Positions 12,096-20,708 are shown, numbered from the stretch's first letter. The stretch: 64,000 bases of DNA from Ornithoclostridium sp949298505 (GCA_949298505.1 CASFWW010000023.1:1-64000); one strand, 5' to 3'. A program made the numbers and translations. The notes: generated from the letters alone by a model not told the origin.

Positions 12096-13673
12096 TTATT
12101 TTCCGCTGTCGCCGTAGTTGGAAAGCACTCTCGCGGACGGGTCGGATACGTCGCAGCCCTTCCAGCTCTTGTTGGGCATCCAGAAGTCCTTTATCATCTC
12201 TCCCTGCCCCGGATAGTACTTTTCGAATATCTCTCTGTATAACAACGATTCTTTGGTGAACGGGCGCGCGTGCGCATACCGCGCGCGCTTTTCTTCGTAT
12301 TCTTTATCCGAATAATACCCGTCTGCGTACTCTTTCAGATAGTCGACCATCGAGTGCCCGACCGCGTCCGAAAAAGCCGCCTTTTCTCTCATCAGTATGT
12401 CGTAAGGGAGCCAGTCTCCTTCAAACGCCTTTCTCAGAAGATACTTGCCCTTTCCGTACACGTTCATCTTTATCGCGGGATCCAGACTCATTACGTATTT
12501 CACGAAATCCAGATCTCCGAAAGGCACCCTCGCTTCAAGCGAGTTGACCGATATGCACCTGTCCGCGCGCAGCACGTCGTACATATAAAGTTCTCTCACT
12601 CGCTTTTGAGCTTCCTTCTGAAACTCTTCCGCGCTCGGCGCGAAATCGGTGTACTTGTAGCCGAAAAGTTCGTCTGAGATCTCTCCGGTCAGGAGCACTC
12701 TTATGTCCGTCGTCTCGTGTATCGCCTTGCAGACCAGATACATGCCTATGCTGGCGCGCACGGTCGTTATATCGAAAGTGCCCAGTATTTTAATTACCGT
12801 ATCGAGCGCCGCCAGAACTTTTTCCTTGTCGATTATGACCTCTGTATGCTCGCTGCCGATATAGTCAGCAACTTCGCGGGCATACCTCAAGTCTATCGCG
12901 TCGCCGCTCATGCCTATCGAAAAGGTCTTTATCGGCTTTGCGCTTTTTTTTGCCGCGACTGCGCATACCAGAGAAGAATCAAGTCCTCCGCTCAGAAGAA
13001 AGCCAACTTTCGCGTCGGCTATAAGGCGTTTTTCTATTCCGGCAACCAGTTTTTCGCGTATCTTCGCGCAGGCTTCCTCTACGCCGTCTTTACTGACTTC
13101 TTCAACAGCGGCGATATCGCAATATCTTACAAACTTTTCGCCGTCGTAGTAACAGCCGGGAGGAAAAGGCATGATCCTGTCCGTCAGCCCGACAAGGTTG
13201 ATCGCCTCGCTCGCGAACATGATCGCGCCAGTTTCGTCGTAACCGTAGAAAAGCGGTCTTATCCCGATCGGATCCCTCGCGGCAACGAATCTACCGCGCT
13301 TTGCGTCGTATATCACAAGGGCATATTCCGCATCCAGCATAGCGAACGTGTCCGTTCCGTACTCCTTATAGAGAGGCAGGAGCACCTCGCAGTCCGAATC
13401 GCTTCTGAACGCATACTTGCCTTCAAGCGCCTTTCTGAATTTGTCGAAGCCGTATATCTCGCCGTTGCATACGATGTAGTCTCCGTCAAGACAAAACGGT
13501 TGCATTCCCTCGGGCGTAAGCCCCATGATCGCGAGCCTGTGGAAGCCCAAAAGCCCGGCGCCGGTATCAACGATCCTGCTGTCGTCAGGACCCCTCGACA
13601 CGGTGCGCGAAAAACCTTCTTCGAATTTCTCGCGCGGCGCGTCGCTCCGGCAATATGCCATTATCGAACACAT
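12096..13673 (-). CDS. asnB: Asparagine synthase (glutamine-hydrolysing)
   Basis: Makes asparagine from aspartate, glutamine and ATP. The 525-aa protein starts MCSIMAYC, so Cys2 becomes the N-terminal nucleophile of a class II amidotransferase after loss of Met. RGPDDS and NGEIYG are the usual glutamine-pocket motifs, and the C-terminal synthetase domain has the PP-loop LLSGGLDSSLVCAV. The family normally has MCGI; the Ser at position 3 is a small departure. It lies 10 bases after glnN, so glutamine synthesis and use are coupled in one transcript. Confidence 0.93.
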   Translation of the reverse strand: MCSIMAYCRSDAPREKFEEGFSRTVSRGPDDSRIVDTGAGLLGFHRLAIMGLTPEGMQPFCLDGDYIVCNGEIYGFDKFRKALEGKYAFRSDSDCEVLLPLYKEYGTDTFAMLDAEYALVIYDAKRGRFVAARDPIGIRPLFYGYDETGAIMFASEAINLVGLTDRIMPFPPGCYYDGEKFVRYCDIAAVEEVSKDGVEEACAKIREKLVAGIEKRLIADAKVGFLLSGGLDSSLVCAVAAKKSAKPIKTFSIGMSGDAIDLRYAREVADYIGSEHTEVIIDKEKVLAALDTVIKILGTFDITTVRASIGMYLVCKAIHETTDIRVLLTGEISDELFGYKYTDFAPSAEEFQKEAQKRVRELYMYDVLRADRCISVNSLEARVPFGDLDFVKYVMSLDPAIKMNVYGKGKYLLRKAFEGDWLPYDILMREKAAFSDAVGHSMVDYLKEYADGYYSDKEYEEKRARYAHARPFTKESLLYREIFEKYYPGQGEMIKDFWMPNKSWKGCDVSDPSARVLSNYGDSGK

Positions 13674-13683
13674 AAGCCCTCCG

Positions 13684-15777
13684 TTATCTTACGCCGAACA
13701 GCAGTTCTCCGTAAGTGGGCACCGGCCAGTATTCGGACGCGGTTTGAGTTTCCGCCTCGTCCACTACCGCCCTGAGAGCGCTCATTCTGGGAAGGATCGC
13801 GTCCCTGATATAGTCCGCTTCGGATATTATATCACAAAAATCCCTGACGTGAACGACAGCTTCTTTAAGTTCTGCCGTACAAGCCGCTGCGCGGTCTACC
13901 GATCCTGACAGCTTTTTTGCCAGCCCGTGTTCGTAATCACAACTTATATCAGGCATGAAATTTTTCTTGGAAATTGCCGTTTCGCAAATTTTCGAAACGT
14001 ATTTTTCTATCGCCGGAACAAGCTGTCTCTCCGCCATGTCAACCATCGTCTCAGCTTCTATAAGCACCGCTTTGCAATAGTTGTCCAGCATTATGTCGCA
14101 CCTAGATCTAAGCTCCGTCTCAGTGTAAACGCCCTGAGATGTCAGCATGTCCACGTTCTTCTTGTCGAGAAGGTGCGGCATACAGTCGGGTGTGGTGCGG
14201 TAGTTGGAAAGACCTCTCCTCTCAGCTTCTTTTATCCATGCTTCGTCGTAACCGTTGCCGTTGAAGATGATGCGTTTGTGATCCTTGATCGTCTTCTTTA
14301 TCATAAGGTGCAGAGCCGTGTTGAAATCCTCCACTCCTTCAAGCCTGTCGGCATACTGTTTCAGACTCTCCGCGACCGCGGCGTTCAGCATGATGTTCGC
14401 GCACGCAATGCTGTTGGACGAACCGAGCATTCTGAATTCGAACTTGTTGCCGGTGAACGCAAACGGCGACGTTCTGTTTCTGTCCGTCGTATCCTTCTGG
14501 AAAAGAGGGAGAACGTCCACGCCCAGTTTGAGCTGAGTCTTTTTCTTTCCGCTGTACGGCTTGTCGTTTTCTATCGCTTCGAGCACTGCCGTGAGTTCGT
14601 CGCCGAGGAATACCGAAAGCACTGCGGGCGGAGCTTCGTTCGCGCCCAGTCTGTGGTCGTTGCCTGCGGTTGCGACCGCGATCCTGAGCAGATCCTGATA
14701 GTCGTCCACGGCTTTGAGAACCGCGCAAAGGAAAAGCAGGAACTGCGCGTTCTCATACGGCGTTTCGCCCGGAGTGAGCAGGTTTACTCCCTTGTCCGTC
14801 GCCATGGACCAGTTGTTGTGTTTGCCGCTGCCGTTTACGCCCGCAAACGGTTTTTCATGCAACAGGCATACAAGTCCGTGACGGGAAGCGACCTTCTGCA
14901 TTATCTCCATGGTCAGCTGGTTGTGATCGGTCGCGATGTTCGTCGTGCTGTATATGGGCGCAAGCTCGTGCTGAGCGGGAGCGACTTCGTTGTGCTCGGT
15001 TTTCGCAAGTATGCCCAGTTTCCACAGTTCCTCGTTCAGGTCTGCCATGAAAGCTTCCACTCTGGGCTTGATCACGCCGAAGTAATGGTCGTCAAGTTCC
15101 TGCCCCTTGGGAGGCTTGGCTCCGAACAGGGTGCGGCCGGTATATATCAGGTCCTTTCTCTTGTCGTACATTTCCTTGTCTATAAGGAAATATTCCTGCT
15201 CGGGTCCCACCGAAGTGCGCACGCATTTGACGTTCGTGTTGCCGAACAGCTTCAATATTCTCATAGCCTGCCTGTTCAGCGCTTCCATAGAACGCAGGAG
15301 CGGGGTCTTTTTATCCAGCGCTTCGCCGCCGTACGAACAGAACGCCGTCGGTATGCAGAGCGTCTTTCCTTTTATGAACGCGTAAGACGTCGGGTCCCAC
15401 GCCGTGTAACCTCTCGCTTCGAACGTCGCCCTGAGTCCTCCCGACGGGAAGCTGGACGCGTCAGGTTCGCCTTTTATCAGCTCCTTGCCCGAAAACTCCA
15501 TAATCACCCTGCCGTCGGGCGCGGGAGTTATGAAGCTGTCGTGCTTTTCGGCGGTTATACCGGTAAGAGGCTGAAACCAGTGCGTGTAGTGCGTCGCGCC
15601 GTGAGCGATCGCCCAGTCTTTCATGGCATTCGCGACCGCGTTGGCTACCGAGATGTCGAGTTGCGACCCTCTGTCGATGGTTCTTTTGAGAGATCTGTAC
15701 ACGTCCGCAGACAACGTTGCTCTCATTACTCTGTCGTCAAAGACCATGCTGCCGAAATAGTCCGATACCGTTTGCAT
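13684..15777 (-). CDS. glnN: Type III glutamine synthetase
   Basis: ATP-dependent ligation of ammonia to glutamate by the large dodecameric GSIII enzyme found in Bacteroidetes, cyanobacteria and some Clostridia. At 697 aa the length fits GSIII (about 700-730) and not GSI (about 440). Visible family segments include HWFQPLTG, EFSGKELIKGEPDASSFP, SVGPEQEYFLID (metal glutamates), EHNEVAPAQHE, NGSGKHNNWS and the C-terminal helical region. The ATG at 15777 is chosen because GGAG lies about 9 bases upstream; a longer in-frame start would fall in the terminator hairpin of the leader. It is the first gene of an eight-gene minus operon driven by a consensus promoter and probably controlled by attenuation. 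Confidence 0.95.
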   Translation of the reverse strand: MQTVSDYFGSMVFDDRVMRATLSADVYRSLKRTIDRGSQLDISVANAVANAMKDWAIAHGATHYTHWFQPLTGITAEKHDSFITPAPDGRVIMEFSGKELIKGEPDASSFPSGGLRATFEARGYTAWDPTSYAFIKGKTLCIPTAFCSYGGEALDKKTPLLRSMEALNRQAMRILKLFGNTNVKCVRTSVGPEQEYFLIDKEMYDKRKDLIYTGRTLFGAKPPKGQELDDHYFGVIKPRVEAFMADLNEELWKLGILAKTEHNEVAPAQHELAPIYSTTNIATDHNQLTMEIMQKVASRHGLVCLLHEKPFAGVNGSGKHNNWSMATDKGVNLLTPGETPYENAQFLLFLCAVLKAVDDYQDLLRIAVATAGNDHRLGANEAPPAVLSVFLGDELTAVLEAIENDKPYSGKKKTQLKLGVDVLPLFQKDTTDRNRTSPFAFTGNKFEFRMLGSSNSIACANIMLNAAVAESLKQYADRLEGVEDFNTALHLMIKKTIKDHKRIIFNGNGYDEAWIKEAERRGLSNYRTTPDCMPHLLDKKNVDMLTSQGVYTETELRSRCDIMLDNYCKAVLIEAETMVDMAERQLVPAIEKYVSKICETAISKKNFMPDISCDYEHGLAKKLSGSVDRAAACTAELKEAVVHVRDFCDIISEADYIRDAILPRMSALRAVVDEAETQTASEYWPVPTYGELLFGVR

Positions 15778-15797
15778 AATTTTATTCTCCTTTTCAA

Positions 15798-15846
15798 TAA
15801 AAAAGGGCAATGGCGCCTATGCTTTTCAACATAGACGCCATTGCCC
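15798..15846 (-). terminator. Leader attenuator upstream of glnN
   Basis: On the minus strand, a hairpin of about 17 bp (arms GGGCAATGGCG and CGCCATTGCCC plus CTATG/CATAG, 8-base loop) is followed at once by six U and then the ribosome binding site of glnN. It is a complete intrinsic terminator within the first ~60 bases of the transcript, so glnN and the seven genes behind it can only be made if it is bypassed. A related hairpin precedes the divergent operon. Confidence 0.8.
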
Positions 15847-15864
15847 GTTTGATTTATGTTTCGG

Positions 15865-15893
15865 ATTATACACAACGCGAAATGGTTTGTCAA
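15865..15893 (-). promoter_or_regulatory. Promoter of the glnN-asnB-guaA-pyrG-carAB-dapFL operon
   Basis: On minus, TTGACA (15888-15893) and TATAAT (15865-15870) are separated by exactly 17 bp, a perfect consensus. Transcription should start near 15857, a dozen bases before the attenuator hairpin. A maximal promoter followed at once by a terminator suggests that control acts after initiation. Confidence 0.9.
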
Positions 15894-15894
15894 C

Positions 15895-15910
15895 GAATTT
15901 CAACAAATTC
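15895..15910. promoter_or_regulatory. Perfect palindrome abutting the glnN -35 box
   Basis: GAATTT-CAAC-AAATTC is a perfect 6-bp inverted repeat one base from the glnN -35 box and about 52 bases upstream of the -35 of the divergent operon. It could be a protein-binding site for the divergent nitrogen promoters. It does not match the TnrA/GlnR consensus TGTNAN7TNACA. Confidence 0.4.
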
Positions 15911-15961
15911 ACATAAAAAAATTTTTTGTCCCTTTTCTCCTCTTTTTTTGATTGTTTTATG

Positions 15962-15991
15962 TTGACTATCTTTTTCCCCCCGTGCTATAAT
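15962..15991 (+). promoter_or_regulatory. Promoter of the glutamate synthase operon
   Basis: TTGACT (15962-15967) and TATAAT (15986-15991) are separated by 18 bp on plus. The start point should be near 15998, almost inside the attenuator that begins at 16002, the same arrangement as in the divergent glnN leader. Confidence 0.87.
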
Positions 15992-16001
15992 CTGTCAAAC
16001 G

Positions 16002-16059
16002 GGCAAAGGCGTTCGTTTTTGAGGATAACTGTCCTTAAAAACGCGCCTTTGCCTTTTTT
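16002..16059 (+). terminator. Leader attenuator upstream of the glutamate synthase operon
   Basis: A long hairpin: GGCAAAGGCG (16002-16011) pairs with CGCCTTTGCC (16044-16053), and above a two-base bulge a 12-bp helix (16014-16025 with 32-43, including one G-U pair) is capped by the hexaloop UAACUG. Six T follow (16054-16059), then a ribosome binding site and the ATG at 16084. It shares the flank TCAAACGGGCAAWGGCG and the 3' GCGCCWTTGCC-TTTTTTATTG pattern with the glnN leader, so the two are probably related elements. Confidence 0.8.
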
Positions 16060-16083
16060 ATTGCAAAAAAGAGAGGATTTTAT

Positions 16084-17178
16084 ATGTTATTGAAAGAAGG
16101 TCAGATAAGGATCCCGTCGGGTTGTGCGGTTTCCGCGGTCATATCCCGAAGCGGCGAACTGATGAGCGGCGAAAAAATCGTCGCCAGCATGGTCCCGATG
16201 CACGAACGCTCAAACGGACTGGGCGGCGGCTTCGCAGGTTACGGGATATACCCGGATATGGCGGAGTTTTACGCCTTTCATATGTTTTTCGAAAACAGAG
16301 AAAGCCAGAAACAGTGCGAAGCTTATCTTAAAGAAGGCTTCGAGATAGTAAAAGCGGAGCCCATGCCGGTGCGCAAGACCCCGGCGATAACGGACGAACC
16401 GATAATATTCAGATATTTCCTGTCTCCTCTCCGCTCACGTATAGCCGACGCGCAGGTGGACGAACGCGAATTCGTCGCGCGCGCGTCAATCCATATAAAC
16501 GTATGCATAAAAGGCGCTTACGTGGTTTCGGGCGGAAAGAACATGGGCGTGTTCAAGGCGGTGGGCTTCCCGGAAGACGTCGGAGAGTTTTACCGCCTGG
16601 ACGAATATTCCGCTTACTGCTGGACGGCGCACGGCAGGTACCCGACCAACACACCCGGCTGGTGGGGCGGCGCACACCCGTTCGGGCTTCTCGATTACAC
16701 GGTCGTCCACAACGGCGAGATATCTTCTTACGACGCAAACCGCAGATATATCGAAGGATACGGATATAAATGCACCTTGCAGACAGATACCGAAGTTTTC
16801 ACTTATATCGCCGATTACCTTATCCGCAGAAAGGGGCTTACTCCTGAAGAGACGGCTAGCGTCATCGCCGCGCCGTTCTGGTCGACGATAGAAAACAAAC
16901 CGCCCGTGGAAAGAAAAAAACTGACCTATCTCAGAAACGTATTTTCCGGACTGCTCGTCACAGGTCCGTTCTCGATAATACTCGGATTCACGGGCGGACT
17001 TATGGCGCTCAACGACAGACTCAAACTCCGTTCCATGGTCGTTGCGGATAAGGACGACAGAGTTTTCATCGCAAGCGAAGAAGCGGCGATCAGGGTCATG
17101 GAGCCCGACGCTGCGAACGTGCGCGCACCCGAGGGCGGCGAACCCGTCGTAGTAAGAGTTGAGGAGGGCAGATACTGA
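16084..17178 (+). CDS. Glutamate synthase, class II glutamine amidotransferase subunit
   Basis: This 364-aa protein corresponds to the N-terminal glutaminase domain of the GltB large subunit as a separate polypeptide, as in archaea and some Clostridia. It begins MLLKEGQIRIPSGCAV; the predicted nucleophile is Cys14, so a 13-residue propeptide probably has to be removed, as in classical GltB. ARYPTNTPGWWG-type sequence (here GRYPTNTPGWWGGAHPF) and HNGEISSYDANRRYIE form the glutamine pocket, and SEEAAIRVM lies near the end. The stop overlaps the next start by one base (TGATG). Ammonia released here should be used by the FMN subunit encoded next. Confidence 0.87.
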   Translation: MLLKEGQIRIPSGCAVSAVISRSGELMSGEKIVASMVPMHERSNGLGGGFAGYGIYPDMAEFYAFHMFFENRESQKQCEAYLKEGFEIVKAEPMPVRKTPAITDEPIIFRYFLSPLRSRIADAQVDEREFVARASIHINVCIKGAYVVSGGKNMGVFKAVGFPEDVGEFYRLDEYSAYCWTAHGRYPTNTPGWWGGAHPFGLLDYTVVHNGEISSYDANRRYIEGYGYKCTLQTDTEVFTYIADYLIRRKGLTPEETASVIAAPFWSTIENKPPVERKKLTYLRNVFSGLLVTGPFSIILGFTGGLMALNDRLKLRSMVVADKDDRVFIASEEAAIRVMEPDAANVRAPEGGEPVVVRVEEGRY

Positions 17179-18683
17179 TGCAGACAGATTATATATATCC
17201 GACTTACGAAGTCGTAAGAAACGACCGCAGATGCAACTGCTGCGGACTGTGCGTACGCGAATGTTCGTACGGCGTGCACTACCGCTCGGAAGACGGCAGA
17301 TTCGTCTTGTCCGACGACTCAAAATGCGTGAACTGTCAGCGTTGCGTAGCGACCTGCCCGTCTCACGCGTTGAAGATAGTAAAAAGCAACTGCGATTTCA
17401 GAGAAAACGCGAACTGGTCGGGAGACTCGATCAAGGAGATAATGAAGCAAGCCGGAAGCGGCGGCGTGCTGCTCTCTTCTATGGGCAATCCTCAGCCGTA
17501 CCCGGTTTACTGGGATAAACTTCTGATCAACGCGTCGCAGGTCACCAACCCGCCGATAGATCCTCTGAGAGAGCCCATGGAGACGCGCGTTTTCCTGGGA
17601 AAGAAACCTTCTGAAATAGCGAGAGACGAACACGGGCAGCTGATTTCTGATCTTCCGCCACGTCTTACGCTGGAACTTCCGATACTCTTTTCTGCAATGA
17701 GTTACGGCTCTATCAGCTACAACGCTCACGCGGCGCTCGCCGGCGCGGCGACAGAGCTGGGCACCTGCTACAATACGGGCGAAGGAGGTCTGCACGAGAA
17801 CTTTTACCGCTACGGCGCGAACACGATCGTACAGGTTGCTTCCGGCAGATTCGGCGTGCACAAAGACTACCTCGAAGCGGGCGCGGCTATTGAGATAAAA
17901 ATGGGTCAGGGCGCAAAGCCCGGCATCGGCGGTCACCTGCCCGGTTCAAAGATAGTCGGCGACGTGTCGCGCACCAGAATGATACCCGAAGGCTCGGACG
18001 CGATATCCCCCGCTCCTCACCACGACATATATTCGATAGAAGACCTCCGTCAGCTCGTGTTCTCGCTGAAAGAAGCGACCGGATACAAAAAACCCGTCAT
18101 CGTCAAGATAGCCGCAGTGCATAACGTTGCCGCGATAGCCAGCGGCATAGCGAGAAGCGGCGCGGACGTCATCGCGATCGACGGTTTCAGAGGCGGCACC
18201 GGCGCGGCTCCTACGCGTATCAGAGACAACGTGGGCATACCCGTAGAACTCGCTCTCGCCGCAGTCGACACGAGGCTCAGAGACGAAGGCATAAGAAACG
18301 ACGTCTCGCTTATAGTCGGCGGAAGCATACGAAATTCGACAGACGTAGTCAAAGCCGTCGCTCTCGGTGCGGACGCCTGCTATATCGCGACCGCCGCCCT
18401 TATCGCGATGGGCTGCCATATGTGCAGAAACTGCCAGAGCGGCAAATGCAACTGGGGTATAGCGACCCAGAATCCCGAACTCGTAAAACGTCTCGACCCC
18501 GAAGAAGGTCGCCGCCGCTTAGTCAATCTGCTGACGGCATGGAAACACGAGATAACCGAAATAATGGGCGGCATGGGCATCAACTCGATAGAAGCGCTAC
18601 GAGGCAACAGGCTCATGCTTCGCGGTATAGGGCTTACCGAAAAGGAACTTTCCGTACTCGGCGTAGCTCACGCGGGAGAATAA
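17178..18683 (+). CDS. Glutamate synthase, ferredoxin-like/FMN central subunit
   Basis: At 501 aa this is the catalytic core of a split glutamate synthase: it makes glutamate from 2-oxoglutarate, ammonia and reducing power. Residues ~15-60 hold a two-[4Fe-4S] ferredoxin domain (CNCCGLCVREC and CVNCQRCVATCPSH). The TIM-barrel FMN domain follows with SAMSYGSISYNAH, GEGGLHE, KMGQGAKPGIGGHLPG and the GTGAAP phosphate loop. Near residue 413 the CHMCRNCQSGKCNWG cluster matches the [3Fe-4S] site of GltB. No GltD-type NADPH subunit is visible nearby, so electrons may come from ferredoxin through the N-terminal domain or from a subunit encoded elsewhere (inference). Confidence 0.9.
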   Translation: MQTDYIYPTYEVVRNDRRCNCCGLCVRECSYGVHYRSEDGRFVLSDDSKCVNCQRCVATCPSHALKIVKSNCDFRENANWSGDSIKEIMKQAGSGGVLLSSMGNPQPYPVYWDKLLINASQVTNPPIDPLREPMETRVFLGKKPSEIARDEHGQLISDLPPRLTLELPILFSAMSYGSISYNAHAALAGAATELGTCYNTGEGGLHENFYRYGANTIVQVASGRFGVHKDYLEAGAAIEIKMGQGAKPGIGGHLPGSKIVGDVSRTRMIPEGSDAISPAPHHDIYSIEDLRQLVFSLKEATGYKKPVIVKIAAVHNVAAIASGIARSGADVIAIDGFRGGTGAAPTRIRDNVGIPVELALAAVDTRLRDEGIRNDVSLIVGGSIRNSTDVVKAVALGADACYIATAALIAMGCHMCRNCQSGKCNWGIATQNPELVKRLDPEEGRRRLVNLLTAWKHEITEIMGGMGINSIEALRGNRLMLRGIGLTEKELSVLGVAHAGE

Positions 18684-18723
18684 TCCGTTATTCCGTAGTC
18701 AAATCCAAAGGAGGTATGTTATA

Positions 18724-19446
18724 ATGATCGTATTAAACGCGCGTGCGACCGACAACGCCGCACTTAACGAAATGATAAGAAGCTCGAAAGAAGATTGCGA
18801 AATAGTCGGATGCCTGGGCGAGAGATTTATCGGCGCCGGACTTGCGGACAGGACCCTGACGCTAAAAGGCATCCCCGGCAACGCGCTGGGCGCCTACCTC
18901 GACGGCGCGAAAATATACGTTGAGGGAAACGCGCAGGATGCCGTCGGCGACACTATGAACGGCGGCGAGATCGTGATAAACGGAAGCGCAGGCGACGCGC
19001 CGGGATACGCTATGCGCGGAGGCAAGATCTATATTAAAGGCAACGCGGGCTACCGCGCCGGCATCCATATGAAAGAATACGACGGCAAATTCCCCGTCAT
19101 GATAATCGGCGGCAGATGCGGCAGCTTTATGGGAGAATACCAGGCTGGCGGGCTTATAATCGTGCTGGGGCTCAACGACGACGGCAAACGCATAGTCGGA
19201 AACTTCCCCTGCGCGGGCATGCACGGCGGCAAGGTGCTTCTGAGAGGAAACGCGGAGGGCGTGAATTTTCCGGGCAAAGTCACTGCAAAAACCGCCACCT
19301 GCGAAGATATGCTCGCAGCCGAAGGTTATATAAAAGAGTTCTGCGCCGCGTTCGGCATGGACGAAAACGAGGTGCTCTCTTCTCCGTTCACGGTCGTGAC
19401 CCCGGACAGCGCGAACCCGTACAAACGCATGTATGTAGAAAACTAA
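18724..19446 (+). CDS. Glutamate synthase, GXGXG C-terminal domain subunit
   Basis: A 240-aa protein equivalent to the C-terminal beta-helix domain of GltB (GXGXG motif), which in the full enzyme is structural and holds the other domains in place. Repeated glycine-rich turns are visible: GNALGAYLDGAKIYVEGNAQDAVG and, one repeat later, NGSAGDAPGYAMRGGKIYIKGNAGYRAG. AAAGGAGG lies 9 bases before the ATG. With the two preceding genes it rebuilds most of the GltB chain from three polypeptides. It is also related to formylmethanofuran dehydrogenase subunit C, but the context favours glutamate synthase. Confidence 0.87.
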   Translation: MIVLNARATDNAALNEMIRSSKEDCEIVGCLGERFIGAGLADRTLTLKGIPGNALGAYLDGAKIYVEGNAQDAVGDTMNGGEIVINGSAGDAPGYAMRGGKIYIKGNAGYRAGIHMKEYDGKFPVMIIGGRCGSFMGEYQAGGLIIVLGLNDDGKRIVGNFPCAGMHGGKVLLRGNAEGVNFPGKVTAKTATCEDMLAAEGYIKEFCAAFGMDENEVLSSPFTVVTPDSANPYKRMYVEN

Positions 19447-19461
19447 CACAAAGGTGATATC

Positions 19462-20673
19462 ATGAAATATACGTCAAGCGAAGTTCTTCAATACGTCAGA
19501 GAGGAGGACGTAAAGTTCATCCGTCTCGCGTTTACCGACGTCTTCGGAAATCAGAAAAACATCTCGGTGATGCCCGCCGAACTCGACCGCGCATTCAGGT
19601 TCGGCATAGCCATCGACGCGTCAGCCATCGCCGGTTTCGGCGACGTGGCTCACAGCGATCTTTTCCTGCACCCCGACCCGTCCACTCTTACGGTACTGCC
19701 GTGGAGACCGGAACACGGCAAGGTTGTCAGGATGTTCTGTTCCGTGCTCTGCCCTGACGGCTCCCCGTTCGTAGCGGATACGCGCGGCATACTTATCAAA
19801 GCGGTCGAAGCGGCTAAGAAAAAAGGCTATTCCTTCAACTTCGGCACAGAAATGGAATTTTATCTGTTCAGGCTTGACGAACACGGCTATCCCACGAAAA
19901 TACCTTATGACAACGCAGGCTATATGGACGTCGCTCCTTTAGACAGAGGCGAAAACGTACGGAGGGAGATCTGCCTTACCTTAGAGCAGATGGGCATCAT
20001 GCCCGAAGGCTCTCACCACGAGGAAGGTCCCGGGCAGAACGAGATAGACTTCCGCTACTCCGACGCTCTGACAGCCGCAGACAATGCGGTGACTTTTCGC
20101 TCCGTAGTGCAGACGATCGCGGCAAGGAACGGGCTTTTCGCCGACTTTTCAGCCAAGCCGCTCGCGGACGAACCGGGCAACGGTCTGCATATAAACGTGT
20201 CCGTAGACGGCGCGAAGCACGAGGAGACGATCCCTTTCGTGATTGCGGGCATACTCGATAAGATACGCGATATCACCGTATTCCTCAATCCGACAAAAGA
20301 CTCTTATGCGCGCCTTGGCAACAACAAGGCTCCCCGCTATATCTCATGGTCGGGCGAAAACCGCTCTCAGCTGATAAGGATCCCCGCAGCCGTCGGCGAA
20401 TACAGACGTGCGGAACTTCGCTCCCCCGACTCTCAGGCAAATCCTTACCTCGCGTTCGCCCTTATGATATACGCGGGACTGTACGGCATTGAAAACAAAC
20501 TGCCGCTACCCGCGCCCGCGGACATAAATCTGTATACCGCAGATAAAAAAACGCTTGAAAAATTCGCGACCATCCCCTCGGGACTCAACGAGGCGGTCGA
20601 GGCGGCAAAGACGAGCGACTTCGTTTCTCTCTGCCTGCCATCAGAAGTGATCGCGGCGTACTGCAAAAGCTGA
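19462..20673 (+). CDS. Short type I glutamine synthetase family protein
   Basis: A 403-aa glutamine synthetase-like enzyme, about 40 residues shorter than classical GSI. The beta-grasp domain (FIRLAFTDVFGNQKN) and the active-site segments are retained: DASAIAGF (Asp of DGSSI), FGTEMEF (E130, E132), EEGPGQNEIDF, NPTKDSYARL, NRSQLIRIP and ELRSPDSQANPYLAF. One oddity: the usual metal/ATP-site HxH is GLHINVS here, so the second His is Asn245. There is no adenylylation-loop sequence I can recognise. It follows the glutamate synthase genes by 15 bases, giving a GS/GOGAT operon, and is the second glutamine synthetase on the locus. A gamma-glutamyl ligase acting on another amine is the main alternative. 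Confidence 0.85.
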   Translation: MKYTSSEVLQYVREEDVKFIRLAFTDVFGNQKNISVMPAELDRAFRFGIAIDASAIAGFGDVAHSDLFLHPDPSTLTVLPWRPEHGKVVRMFCSVLCPDGSPFVADTRGILIKAVEAAKKKGYSFNFGTEMEFYLFRLDEHGYPTKIPYDNAGYMDVAPLDRGENVRREICLTLEQMGIMPEGSHHEEGPGQNEIDFRYSDALTAADNAVTFRSVVQTIAARNGLFADFSAKPLADEPGNGLHINVSVDGAKHEETIPFVIAGILDKIRDITVFLNPTKDSYARLGNNKAPRYISWSGENRSQLIRIPAAVGEYRRAELRSPDSQANPYLAFALMIYAGLYGIENKLPLPAPADINLYTADKKTLEKFATIPSGLNEAVEAAKTSDFVSLCLPSEVIAAYCKS

Positions 20674-20708
20674 CGGCAAATCGCATCCGACATATCCGGA
20701 GGGAGACA

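Noticed and set aside
13927..15834. Very long open frame (635 codons) on plus, opposite glnN
   Set aside because: It is the antisense shadow of a well-conserved GSIII gene, has no ribosome binding site, and its translation is Arg/Val/His-rich without domain features.
15895..15993. TnrA/GlnR binding box in the glnN-glt control region
   Set aside because: No 17-bp TGTNAN7TNACA match could be found; the palindrome present has a different sequence.
16002..16053. Classic ANTAR dual-hexaloop target with A1 and G4
   Set aside because: The single hexaloop reads UAACUG, which lacks A at position 1 and G at position 4, and there is no room for a first hairpin upstream. ANTAR control is kept only as inference.
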